NCBI GenBank assembly: GCA_019114645.1
Contig: DXFC01000094.1
Span: 1 to 7,835 of the forward strand
DNA length: 7,835 nt
Reading direction: 5' to 3'
Source of the DNA: Candidatus Halomonas stercoripullorum
GTDB lineage: Bacteria; Pseudomonadota; Gammaproteobacteria; Pseudomonadales; Halomonadaceae
Shown here: piece after piece, positions 1 through 5,864 of the stretch
How positions within the stretch are numbered: the first letter of the stretch is position 1
Layout of the letters: every line of letters begins with the position of its first letter
Notes under the pieces: generated by a model
The model's input: the letters and a program-made list of their open reading frames with translations, nothing else
Told to the model about the DNA's origin: nothing
Database searches by the model: none
Made by a program: the position numbers and the translations under genes

Positions 1-1196
1 CCAGCCAGATGTACCACCCTATCGTCGGCCCTGGCACCGTCGAGATCACCCTTGAAGACGGCACTACCAAGGCGATTCGTGTCCACCATGCACACCTGGA
101 AGAGGACGCCGGCAAGTCACTGCACGAGTCCTTCACCGACGACCTCGGCCAGGCCATGACCGGCATTGACCTGAACCGTGCCGGCACTCCCCTGCTGGAG
201 ATCGTCTCCGAGCCTGACATGCGCAATGCCAAGGAGGCGGTGGCTTACCTGCGTGCAATCCACTCTCTTGTCACCTATCTTGGCATCTCCGACGGCAACA
301 TGGCCGAAGGCTCAATGCGCTGTGACGTCAACATCTCGGTGCGCCCCAAGGGACAGGAAGCCTTCGGTACCCGCGCTGAAATCAAGAACGTCAACTCCTT
401 CCGCTTTGTCGAGCGCGCCATTGCCTATGAGGTGGAGCGCCAGATCGAGTTGATCGAGGATGGTGGGGAAGTGGTTCAGGAGACGCGCCTCTACGACCCC
501 GAGCGCGACGAAACCCGCAGCATGCGTACCAAGGAAGAAGCCAACGACTACCGCTACTTCCCTTGCCCCGACCTGCTGCCAGTCGTACTCGACCAGGCCT
601 ACATCGATCACTTGCGTGATACCCTGCCGGAACTCCCCGACGAGAAACGCGCGCGCTTCGAGAACGACCTGGGACTTTCCACCTATGATGCCAGTGTGCT
701 CTCCGCCACCCGCGAGATGGCCGACTATTTCGATGAAGTGAAAGATGTCTGCGGTGATGCCAAGCAGGCGGCCAACTGGGTGCAGAGTGAGCTGGCCGGT
801 GCGCTCAACCGTGAGGGTCTATCGATTCAGGAGAGCCCCGTCTCGGCCCGCCAGCTGGGTGAACTGATCGTGCGCGTAATGGATGACACCATCAACGGCA
901 AAGCCGCCAAGCAGGTGTTCCAGGCACTCTGGAACGGTCAGGGCGCGAATGCCGACGATATCATCGAGGCCCAAGGGCTCAAGCAGGTCACCGACACCGG
1001 CGCCATCGAAGCCATGATCGACCAGGTGATCGCCGACAGCCCGGCCCAAGTGGCGCAGTACCGTGACGCCGAGCCCGACAAGCGTGGCAAGATGATCGGC
1101 TACTTCGTCGGTCAGGTCATGAAGGCCTCACGCGGTACCGCCAACCCCCAGCAAGTCAACCAGTTGCTCAAGCAGAAACTCGACGCCCTCTGCTGA
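1..1196 (+). CDS. gatB: Aspartyl/glutamyl-tRNA(Asn/Gln) amidotransferase subunit B, 5'-truncated by window edge
   Basis: GatB is the tRNA-binding and kinase subunit of the cytoplasmic GatCAB complex, which converts Glu-tRNA(Gln) and/or Asp-tRNA(Asn) to the amide forms using ammonia supplied by GatA. The reading frame is open from the left edge (SQM precedes YHPIVGPGTVEI), so the Met codon at 9 is internal. About 85 N-terminal residues are missing by comparison with the usual length near 480. Visible marks, numbered from that Met, are the GatB signature IDLNRAGTPLLEIVSEP (53-69), DGNMAEGSMRCDVNIS (95-110), EIKNVNSFRF (124-133) and YRYFPCPDLLP (181-191). The C-terminal 150 or so residues match the helical GatB/YqeY domain, ending in the typical ANPQQVNQLLKQKLD tail. 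It stops at TGA 1194-1196. gatC and gatA would be expected upstream, as is common for this operon, but they lie outside the window. No frameshift or odd residue is seen. Confidence 0.98.
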   Translation, partial: SQMYHPIVGPGTVEITLEDGTTKAIRVHHAHLEEDAGKSLHESFTDDLGQAMTGIDLNRAGTPLLEIVSEPDMRNAKEAVAYLRAIHSLVTYLGISDGNMAEGSMRCDVNISVRPKGQEAFGTRAEIKNVNSFRFVERAIAYEVERQIELIEDGGEVVQETRLYDPERDETRSMRTKEEANDYRYFPCPDLLPVVLDQAYIDHLRDTLPELPDEKRARFENDLGLSTYDASVLSATREMADYFDEVKDVCGDAKQAANWVQSELAGALNREGLSIQESPVSARQLGELIVRVMDDTINGKAAKQVFQALWNGQGANADDIIEAQGLKQVTDTGAIEAMIDQVIADSPAQVAQYRDAEPDKRGKMIGYFVGQVMKASRGTANPQQVNQLLKQKLDALC

Positions 1197-1202
1197 GGCG
1201 CA

Positions 1203-1231
1203 GGCGCTGTCACCGCCCAGGCGACAGCGCC
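1203..1231 (+). terminator. Hairpin just downstream of gatB, possible terminator
   Basis: A perfect 9-bp inverted repeat, GGCGCTGTC (1203-1211) and GACAGCGCC (1223-1231), encloses an 11-base loop and starts 6 bases after the gatB stop. It is GC-rich and would fold strongly in RNA. No T-run follows (the next bases are ATGCTGGAG), so it is not a canonical intrinsic terminator. It may protect the gat mRNA 3' end or assist termination. Confidence 0.5.
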
Positions 1232-1304
1232 ATGCTGGAGAAACCCGGCATCCTCGACATAGCGGCTATCCAACCCATCACTCTAGCGATTATGGAGCGA
1301 CACC

Positions 1305-1433
1305 ATGAAAAAGCTTGGCTTGATCGTTATCGATCTGCAGAAGGAATACCTGCCCACCGGCAAACTGCCGCTTTCAGGGATCGAGTTCGGTTACGCTACC
1401 GTCACGTCGACTCAGGCGTATCTCGCAAAGTAA
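1305..1433 (+). pseudogene. Isochorismatase-family cysteine hydrolase remnant, middle deleted
   Basis: This 42-codon ORF has a good ribosome binding site, GGAG at 1294-1297 with 7 bases to the ATG. It begins MKKLGLIVIDLQKEYLPTG followed by KLPLSGIE, the classic N-terminus of isochorismatase-like hydrolases: a first beta strand ending in the catalytic Asp (D10), then the Q-x-x-Y/F-x-x-G-x-L-P loop. Family members are normally about 180-200 residues. After residue 27 the sequence jumps to FGYATVTSTQAYLAK and stops. That tail resembles the final strand and C-terminus of the same family (compare FATVVST-type endings). The catalytic Lys and Cys regions and the core are absent. My reading is an in-frame internal deletion that left both ends. 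The stop lies 5 bases from the convergent stop of the next gene. A translated micropeptide is possible, but hydrolase activity is not. Confidence 0.65.
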
Positions 1434-1438
1434 CAACG

Positions 1439-2272
1439 TCAATCCGCCGGCTCGCTGAACAGCGCGTTGAGTTCCGCGCCGGGAAGCGCATCGGCAAATC
1501 CATCAAACCGGCCCTGCTCGGCGAGTACGCGTGCCGCTTGCATGAAGCCGCCCCAGGCGGCACGCGCCAAGGCGCCGCCGACACTGACGCGCCTTACGCC
1601 AAGGTCAGCCAAATCCTGTAGTGTCAGGTCGCTCGCCCAGCCAATCAGCACGTTGACCGGTTTGGGCGCAACCGCCGAGACCACGGCCTTGATCTCTTCG
1701 CGTGTCTTGATGCCCGGTGCATAGAGGCAATCCGCCCCGGCATCCGCATAGGCTTTCAGGCGCAGGATGGCATCGTCGAGATCGGGACGCCCCACGAAGA
1801 AGTTCTCCGCACGCCCCACCAGCAGGGTGTCGCCGCCGGTTGCATCGATCGCGGCACGCGCCGCCTGCATCCGTTGAACCGACTCCTCAACCTCTCGCAA
1901 CGGTGACTGCGGATCGCCGGTTGAGTCTTCGATGGAAATACCCGCCACGCCGGTCTCGACCGCCATACGCACACTTTCGGCCACGCCTTCCGGGGTATCG
2001 GCAAACCCGCTCTCGAAATCGGCATTGACGGGTAGATCGGTAGCCGCGACCATCGCCCGCAGATGCGCCAGTGTTTCCGCGCGGGAGAGCTGTCCGTCGG
2101 CGCGAGCACACGACCAGGCGTAGCCCGAGCTGGTCGTGGCCAGAGCCTTGAAGCCAAGCCCTGCGAGAACGCTGGCACTGCCGGCATCCCACGGATTCGG
2201 CAACACGAAGCAGCCTGTCTGGTGCAGTTCGCGGAAGATGGCGCGCTTTTGTGAAACACTGCGATAAGTCAT
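1439..2272 (-). CDS. Isocitrate lyase/phosphoenolpyruvate mutase superfamily protein
   Basis: A 277-residue cytoplasmic TIM-barrel enzyme of the ICL/PEPM superfamily, which makes or breaks C-C or P-C bonds in 2-oxo acid substrates with Mg2+. Motifs in order: NPWDAGSA (26-33), TTSSG (47-51), NADFESG (83-89) with the Asp/Glu pair expected to hold Mg2+, GISIED (111-116), GRAENF (153-158) and DCLYAPG (181-187). The catalytic K-[KR]-C-G-H motif of true isocitrate and methylisocitrate lyases is absent, so it is not AceA or PrpB. It fits the broad 'PEP mutase-like' group, whose substrates are mostly unknown. An in-frame TGA three codons upstream fixes the ATG at 2272 as the first possible ATG; the ribosome binding site before it is weak. 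It lies 13 bases after the SRPBCC remnant on the same strand, so the two were probably cotranscribed. Length looks complete. Confidence 0.88.
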   Translation of the reverse strand: MTYRSVSQKRAIFRELHQTGCFVLPNPWDAGSASVLAGLGFKALATTSSGYAWSCARADGQLSRAETLAHLRAMVAATDLPVNADFESGFADTPEGVAESVRMAVETGVAGISIEDSTGDPQSPLREVEESVQRMQAARAAIDATGGDTLLVGRAENFFVGRPDLDDAILRLKAYADAGADCLYAPGIKTREEIKAVVSAVAPKPVNVLIGWASDLTLQDLADLGVRRVSVGGALARAAWGGFMQAARVLAEQGRFDGFADALPGAELNALFSEPAD

Positions 2273-2285
2273 GGAAATTCATTCA

Positions 2286-2596
2286 TCACTTCACTTCCTG
2301 CGCATCGTCCACAGGGAAACGGCTTAGATAGCGCGCCAGACCCATGCGCCCCGCGCGCATCTGTTGAAACGCAGGTAATACCCCAAACGACTCTTCCAGA
2401 CGAACCGCTGGGTTCGCCCGATGCCATGCTCATCGCCAGCTTCTAGTGGTTGCACCTCAACCAGCCCTGGCCACCAATCAGGCCAGTGCAGCGAGTCGGT
2501 CAAAGCATCGAAGACCTGGTCGATCGATGCCTCTAGGTGCCAGGTGGTATCGAAACGAAAGCTTGGCATGGGTCTTGGCATCGTGAGATATGCCAT
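2286..2596 (-). pseudogene. SRPBCC (START-like) family protein, internally deleted and frameshifted
   Basis: From an ATG at 2596 with an adjacent GAGGAG ribosome binding site, the first frame encodes 90 residues. Residues 12-78 (SFRFDTTWHLEAS, FDALTD, WPDWWPGLVEV, GIGRTQRFVWKSRL, YYLRF) are the N-terminal half of an SRPBCC/polyketide-cyclase-like fold. The frame then gives an unrelated tail (NRCARGAWVWRAI) and stops at 2324. In another frame of the same strand, 2366-2286 reads QQMRAGRMGLARYLSRF and nine more residues to TGA. This matches the usual C-terminal helix of the family (a '..QVM..GA.GLAR.LG' pattern). Normal length is about 150-160 residues, so roughly 60 central residues appear lost, with a frame change near 2361-2372. 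SRPBCC proteins bind hydrophobic ligands in a deep cavity; this copy should not fold normally. Confidence 0.72.
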
Positions 2597-2638
2597 CTCT
2601 CCTCGTCTTCTTATTCCAGAGACTAGCAGGCAATGGCA

Positions 2639-2659
2639 GGCTACACCCATACCGTAGCC
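2639..2659. promoter_or_regulatory. Inverted repeat upstream of the SRPBCC/PEP-mutase-like pair
   Basis: Perfect 6-bp arms GGCTAC (2639-2644) and GTAGCC (2654-2659) enclose 9 bases. The repeat sits about 43 bases upstream of the SRPBCC ATG at 2596 and about 70 bases downstream of the LysR stop at 2729, both on the minus strand. The position would suit an operator for the downstream pair. No T-run follows on the minus strand, so a terminator for lysR is less likely. Nothing else is seen in the 132-base gap 2597-2728. An arm this short can arise by chance. Confidence 0.25.
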
Positions 2660-2728
2660 GCTATTTCTGGGGGCCGGACGATCGACACCTTTATCGTGCA
2701 CAATCCCGGTAAGCTCGCCCGGCTGAGG

Positions 2729-3667
2729 TTATGAACGAGCCATGCATGGCGCCTGGTTATCGAGCGATGGTCGCTCTCTGGACATAGGAACCATCAAACC
2801 GACGACCCAGTCACGCACAGCAGCGATGGACGGCTCCTTGAGTCGGTCGGGAGGATAAACGAGGCAAAATGGGGCTTCCATGAGTTCAGGACCGAAGGGT
2901 TGGACCAAGCGCCCCTGGCGCAGTTCGTCCTCGATCAGGTAGCGGCTCATCAGAGCAACACCCTGGCCATCCAAAGCAGCAGCAATACTATGTGTCTCAT
3001 CAGAGAATACCAGTCCGGCGCTGACGTCGAGCCCCGGCACCTTAGCCTGACGCTGCCAGGACGCCCAGCTCACCGGAGGAACCGCCTGCGACGAAGAGAA
3101 GTGAAGCAGGGTATGGTGCACAAGTTCGGCAGGTTCTCGAAGCCCTAATGAAGGGCTACAGGTCGGCACGAAAACATTGTCGAACAACTTTTCCATAGCC
3201 AAGCCGGGCCAGGGCCCTACCCCGTAGCGAATCGCCATATCAGCGACGATGCCATCCAGGGCCACCGCTTCATGGGAGACCTGAATGCTCAGATCGATCT
3301 GGGGGTGGGCCTCGCGCAGCAGGCACACCCAGGGTAGCAGCCAGCGCGCGCCCACGGCCGGCGTGGTCGAGATTGTCACGGCATAGCGCGTCGGTGGTCG
3401 GCGCAGCTTGGTCACCGTCTCGGCGATAGTGTCAAAGGAACTGCTCAACACGTTAAGTAGTGCCTGGCCCTGAGCTGTCAGTATCAACTGTCGTGGTCGT
3501 CGTATGAACAAGGCCACATCAAGACTCTCCTCAAGCTGGCGAACTTGGTGGCTCACTGCTGTTGGCGTCACCGATAGTTCCTCAGCAGCTCGCTTGGCAC
3601 TGAGGTGTCTCCCCGCTGCTTCGAAGGCACGCAAAGCAGAAAGAGAAGGCAGTCGTCGTAGCGTCAT
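2729..3667 (-). CDS. LysR-family transcriptional regulator, GcvA-like
   Basis: A 312-residue DNA-binding regulator. The N-terminus RRLPSLSALRAFEAAGRHLS and the helix-turn-helix around residues 23-42 (AKRAAEELSVTPTAVSHQVR) with QLEESLDVALF following are typical of the GcvA/AmpR branch of LysR proteins. Residues about 92-300 form the periplasmic-binding-like effector domain (VTISTTPAVGARWLLPWV, DMAIRYGVGPWPGL, GQGVALMSRYLIEDEL). The start at 3667 gives the expected domain boundary, although the ribosome binding site is poor. It is divergent from the azoreductase gene across a 137-base gap, the classic LysR arrangement, so the azoreductase is the likely target and autoregulation is likely. The effector is unknown. 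The SRPBCC/PEP-mutase-like genes downstream on the same strand could be cotranscribed, but the 132-base gap argues for a separate promoter. Confidence 0.94.
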   Translation of the reverse strand: MTLRRLPSLSALRAFEAAGRHLSAKRAAEELSVTPTAVSHQVRQLEESLDVALFIRRPRQLILTAQGQALLNVLSSSFDTIAETVTKLRRPPTRYAVTISTTPAVGARWLLPWVCLLREAHPQIDLSIQVSHEAVALDGIVADMAIRYGVGPWPGLAMEKLFDNVFVPTCSPSLGLREPAELVHHTLLHFSSSQAVPPVSWASWQRQAKVPGLDVSAGLVFSDETHSIAAALDGQGVALMSRYLIEDELRQGRLVQPFGPELMEAPFCLVYPPDRLKEPSIAAVRDWVVGLMVPMSRERPSLDNQAPCMARS

Positions 3668-3729
3668 GGCTGAGTTTTAATTTCTGTGATTGGAAAAAAA
3701 TCGTCGTTTGTCGCCTGGCAGAGCTTCTG

Positions 3730-3745
3730 GCTTGATGATGCAAGC
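3730..3745. promoter_or_regulatory. Candidate LysR operator between lysR and azoreductase genes
   Basis: The 137-base divergent gap (3668-3804) is richer in A/T than the flanking genes. It contains a perfect dyad, GCTTG (3730-3734), six bases, CAAGC (3741-3745), about 60 bases upstream of both the azoreductase ATG and the lysR ATG. Size and position fit a LysR recognition site, though spacing of the central T...A is N10 rather than the textbook N11. I could not identify convincing -35/-10 boxes. Confidence 0.35.
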
Positions 3746-3804
3746 GTTAAACATAGCTGAAAACCATTCATCCAAGAACGCTTCAATCCCAACCAGGAGA
3801 AAAT

Positions 3805-4524
3805 ATGACACGCCTACTCCACCTCGATGCCAGCCCACGTCCCGGCCTCGCCGGCACTCATCAGCACGGCTCGCATACGCGCCGACTGACACACCACTTC
3901 GTTTCTCGCTGGCGAGCCTTGGAACCTAACGTCGAAATCATCTATCGCGACATCGGCGCTACCCCTCCGCAATTAATTAGCGTGGAGTGGATCAAAGCCG
4001 CTTTCACGCCTGCCCAGAATCGCAGCGAATCCATGCTGACAGTGCTCGCCGAAAGCGACACGCTGGCGAACGAGGTCATACAGGCAGATATTCTGGTGCT
4101 CGGCGTCCCCCTGTACAACTTCGGCCCGCCAGCCGCGTTCAAGGCCTGGATCGACAGTATCATTAGCATGGGCCGTACCATCGACTACGACAAGAAGTAT
4201 GGTACCCACCCCTATCTTCCTTTCGAGCATTATTTACCATTGCTGGCCGACCGCCCTCGCCACGCGGTAATGCTCTCCGCACGCGGCGGATTCGACTTCG
4301 ACCCGGGACGCCCCCTGGCCGCCTTCAATCACCTGGAGCCGAGTGCGCGCACCGCCCTGCAATTCATCGGTATCAGCGGTTTTCATAACATCGCCATTGA
4401 GCATCAAGAGGAAGGTGGTGAGGCGCTGGCGACTTCCACCAGAAACGCTTTGGTGCGTATCGACCGGCTGGTCCAGCGCCTGCACGACGAAGTCACAGCG
4501 CAGCAATTACCGCATTCTGCATGA
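3805..4524 (+). CDS. FMN-dependent NADH-azoreductase / quinone reductase-type flavodoxin-fold protein
   Basis: A 239-residue cytoplasmic flavoprotein of the AzoR/NQO1 family (flavodoxin-2 fold). Such enzymes move two electrons from NAD(P)H through FMN to quinones, azo dyes or nitroaromatics. Visible features are an N-terminal beta strand and FMN phosphate loop LLHLDASPR (4-12) continuing to GSHTRRLT (22-29), the strand and FMN-binding segment ILVLGVPLYNFGPPAAFKAW (96-115), which aligns with AzoR's P-M-Y-N-F, and MLSARGGFDF (156-165), which aligns with its S-R-G-G loop. The loop between SPR and SHT carries several extra residues (PGLAGTHQHG) compared with E. coli AzoR (about 200 aa). The ATG at 3805 is supported by AGGAG at 3795-3799 with 5 bases spacing. 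It is divergent from a LysR gene that probably controls it. The physiological substrate cannot be told from sequence. Confidence 0.9.
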   Translation: MTRLLHLDASPRPGLAGTHQHGSHTRRLTHHFVSRWRALEPNVEIIYRDIGATPPQLISVEWIKAAFTPAQNRSESMLTVLAESDTLANEVIQADILVLGVPLYNFGPPAAFKAWIDSIISMGRTIDYDKKYGTHPYLPFEHYLPLLADRPRHAVMLSARGGFDFDPGRPLAAFNHLEPSARTALQFIGISGFHNIAIEHQEEGGEALATSTRNALVRIDRLVQRLHDEVTAQQLPHSA

Positions 4525-4532
4525 CGGCATGA

Positions 4533-4555
4533 GCCGGGGTGAGCACCTCCCCGGC
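4533..4555 (+). terminator. GC-rich hairpin after the azoreductase gene
   Basis: Perfect 7-bp arms GCCGGGG (4533-4539) and CCCCGGC (4549-4555) enclose a 9-base loop and begin 8 bases after the azoreductase stop. No T-tract follows on either strand, so it is a stable transcript-end structure rather than a textbook intrinsic terminator. Confidence 0.4.
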
Positions 4556-4593
4556 CTAGGCAGTCACACAGGTAAGGCGCCGGACCGGCATCA

Positions 4594-4629
4594 GCAAAAG
4601 CCGAAAACCTCTCTGTTTCAAGCTTTTGC
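4594..4629. terminator. Candidate bidirectional terminator between convergent azoreductase and VOC genes
   Basis: Perfect 8-bp arms GCAAAAGC (4594-4601) and GCTTTTGC (4622-4629) enclose 20 bases that contain a further inner pairing (GAAAAC with GTTTC, one bulge). It lies between the ends of two convergent genes and stops 2 bases before the VOC stop codon. The A/T-rich arms place short T-runs at the 3' side on both strands, and TTT follows shortly on the plus strand. A two-way terminator is the simplest reading. The rest of the 107-base gap 4525-4631 shows nothing but the first hairpin. Confidence 0.5.
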
Positions 4630-4631
4630 CT

Positions 4632-5042
4632 TTAGCCAATCAGTATCTCATTGAACTCTAATACATTCAGGTCCGGGTCCCGGATGAAACACACGTTACG
4701 GCGACCGTGGCCCATCATCACCGGCCCCTCAGTGATCGAGATCTCTTCACTTGCCAGCCACTCAACCAATTCCTCCATGTTCTCGACGATGAAAGCGGCA
4801 TGGGTGTAGCCGGGCCATTTGACCGGTGCGTCCAGAAGCACATTGCCTTCCTCGGCGAGCTCGCCATTGTAGATCAGGTGGATGCGCAGGCCGCTGGAAT
4901 GCACAAGTCCGCAGGCCTTGGCCTCAGGGGCAAACTCTTCAGGGTCACGCAGAAAGCCCAGCTTGGCATAAAAGGCTTCCGCAGTGGCGAGATCCGTAAC
5001 GCGGATGCCGATATGGTCGAGATGCAGCGTATCAAAGCGCAT
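4632..5042 (-). CDS. VOC superfamily (glyoxalase/dioxygenase-fold) protein
   Basis: A single-domain metalloprotein-type fold of 136 residues (138 if the upstream ATG at 5048 is used). Family members act as glyoxalase I, thiol-adding resistance enzymes, epimerases or dioxygenases. Numbered from the ATG at 5048, the expected metal-ligand positions are filled: His12 in LDHIGIRV, His57 in LRIHLIY, His83 in YTHAAFIVE and Glu131 in NVLEFNE. The two beta-alpha-beta-beta-beta modules cover roughly 8-60 and 80-134. I chose the ATG at 5042 because AGGAG (5054-5050) lies 7 bases before it but only 1 base before the 5048 ATG. It follows the GST gene by 48 bases on the same strand, so the two probably form one operon, which hints at a glutathione-linked substrate. 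It is not close enough to GloA or FosA to name. Confidence 0.87.
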   Translation of the reverse strand: MRFDTLHLDHIGIRVTDLATAEAFYAKLGFLRDPEEFAPEAKACGLVHSSGLRIHLIYNGELAEEGNVLLDAPVKWPGYTHAAFIVENMEELVEWLASEEISITEGPVMMGHGRRNVCFIRDPDLNVLEFNEILIG

Positions 5043-5049
5043 GTTCATG

Positions 5050-5054
5050 CTCCT
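5050..5054 (-). promoter_or_regulatory. Ribosome binding site deciding the VOC start
   Basis: AGGAG on the minus strand is 1 base from the ATG at 5048 and 7 bases from the ATG at 5042. The spacing favours 5042, giving a start of MRFDTLHLDHIG. Confidence 0.55.
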
Positions 5055-5090
5055 GACTGAAAAGTTGGTATTCCTGATGTAAAGGCTGAT

Positions 5091-5705
5091 TCAAGCTTCG
5101 AGGCCGGCACGCGTGCGTTGGAAGGGGACGAATCCGGGAAGTGTTTCGATCTGGTGCAACCAGGCCCGAATTTTCGGATAACCGGAGAGATCCACATTCC
5201 CCTCGGGTGCTCGTTCGACATAGCTGTAGAGCGCAACGTCGGCGATGGTGGGCTCTTGCGTTGCGGCAATCCAATGCTGGCTTTCCAGCATCTTCTCCAT
5301 GACAGCGAGCGTGACATGGGCGCGCCCGATCACCTCCTCCGGGTGGAAGGACGCACCAAAAACGGTGATCAGCCGGGCGGCGCAGGCGCCATAGGCAATT
5401 TTGCCGGCCGCCACTGAGAGCCACCGCTGCACCTGCGCTTCGTCAATGGGATCGGATGGCAGCCAATGGGATGGGCCTATTTTCCTTGCCACATAGACAA
5501 GAATCGCCAGCGAATCTGGAATGATCGTGCCATCATCGTCGAGCACTGGCACTTCACCGAAGGCGTTCAGCGAAAGGAATTCGGGCTTCTTGTGTGCGTC
5601 GGACGCTAGATCGACCTCAATCAGTTCATGCTCGACCCCAACGAGCGAGAGAAACAGGGCGGCGCGGTGGGCGTGCCCTGAGAGAGCGTAATGGTAAAGC
5701 TTCAT
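5091..5705 (-). CDS. Glutathione S-transferase
   Basis: A 204-residue soluble GST, usual length for the bacterial family, which conjugates or reduces electrophiles with glutathione. The N-terminal thioredoxin-like domain covers about 1-78: the YHYALSGHAHRA segment offers Ser9 as the probable thiol-activating residue, FGEVPVLDDDG (49-59) contains the cis-Pro loop, and PDSLAILVYV (63-72) holds the Asp-Ser pair that binds the gamma-glutamyl group. The helical C-terminal domain (about 87-204) carries the N-capping box and hydrophobic staple PTIADVALYSY (152-162). An AGAGGA ribosome binding site lies about 8 bases before the ATG at 5705. It is first in a probable GST-VOC operon and is divergent from a LysR gene across 159 bases. 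Class and substrate are not assignable by eye. The protein looks complete and functional. Confidence 0.93.
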   Translation of the reverse strand: MKLYHYALSGHAHRAALFLSLVGVEHELIEVDLASDAHKKPEFLSLNAFGEVPVLDDDGTIIPDSLAILVYVARKIGPSHWLPSDPIDEAQVQRWLSVAAGKIAYGACAARLITVFGASFHPEEVIGRAHVTLAVMEKMLESQHWIAATQEPTIADVALYSYVERAPEGNVDLSGYPKIRAWLHQIETLPGFVPFQRTRAGLEA

Positions 5706-5773
5706 GGCATTTTTCCTCTGTTGATAACTCGCTTCTGTCTTTCACATTCGGCTTTTGCATTCTGTCTTAAGCT

Positions 5774-5836
5774 TCAAATTGAGAGAATCCACCAAAATCG
5801 CACTTCATCATTGCGGTTTTCGTCAATAATGATTGA
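5774..5836. promoter_or_regulatory. Palindrome cluster in the GST/lysR divergent intergenic region
   Basis: The 159-base gap 5706-5864 is A/T-rich and carries several dyads. TCATCATTG (5805-5813) and CAATAATGA (5824-5832) form a 9-bp inverted repeat with one mismatch and a 10-base spacer. TCAAT (5823-5827), four bases, ATTGA (5832-5836) is a perfect dyad overlapping its right arm. A shorter one, TCAA-A-TTGA, is at 5774-5782, nearer the GST gene. Repeated ATTG/CAAT-type half sites upstream of a divergent LysR gene are what a LysR recognition site plus activation site looks like. TTGACG on the minus strand (5826-5821) could be a -35 box for the GST operon, but I see no good -10. Confidence 0.5.
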
Positions 5837-5864
5837 AGACGGGCGAATATGAACAGGAGGAGCG

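Noticed and set aside
1232..1621. 129-codon plus-strand ORF after gatB
   Set aside because: It overlaps the hydrolase remnant in another frame and then runs antisense through the well-supported PEP-mutase-like gene; its sequence has no recognisable fold and no ribosome binding site.
1756..2282. Long minus-strand ORFs in other frames of the PEP-mutase-like gene
   Set aside because: Low-complexity Arg/Ser/Pro-rich translations typical of out-of-frame GC-rich coding DNA; the family motifs are all in the 2272-1439 frame.
2597..2701. N-terminal extension of the SRPBCC frame to an ATG at 2701
   Set aside because: The extra 35 residues do not look like a family N-terminus, and the strong GAGGAG ribosome binding site lies at the 2596 ATG.
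3677..3929. Short ORFs on both strands across the lysR/azoreductase gap
   Set aside because: They cover the regulatory gap and the azoreductase start without coding character.
4343..4654. 103-codon plus-strand ORF across the end of the azoreductase gene
   Set aside because: Out-of-frame shadow that runs through both hairpins; no homology pattern.
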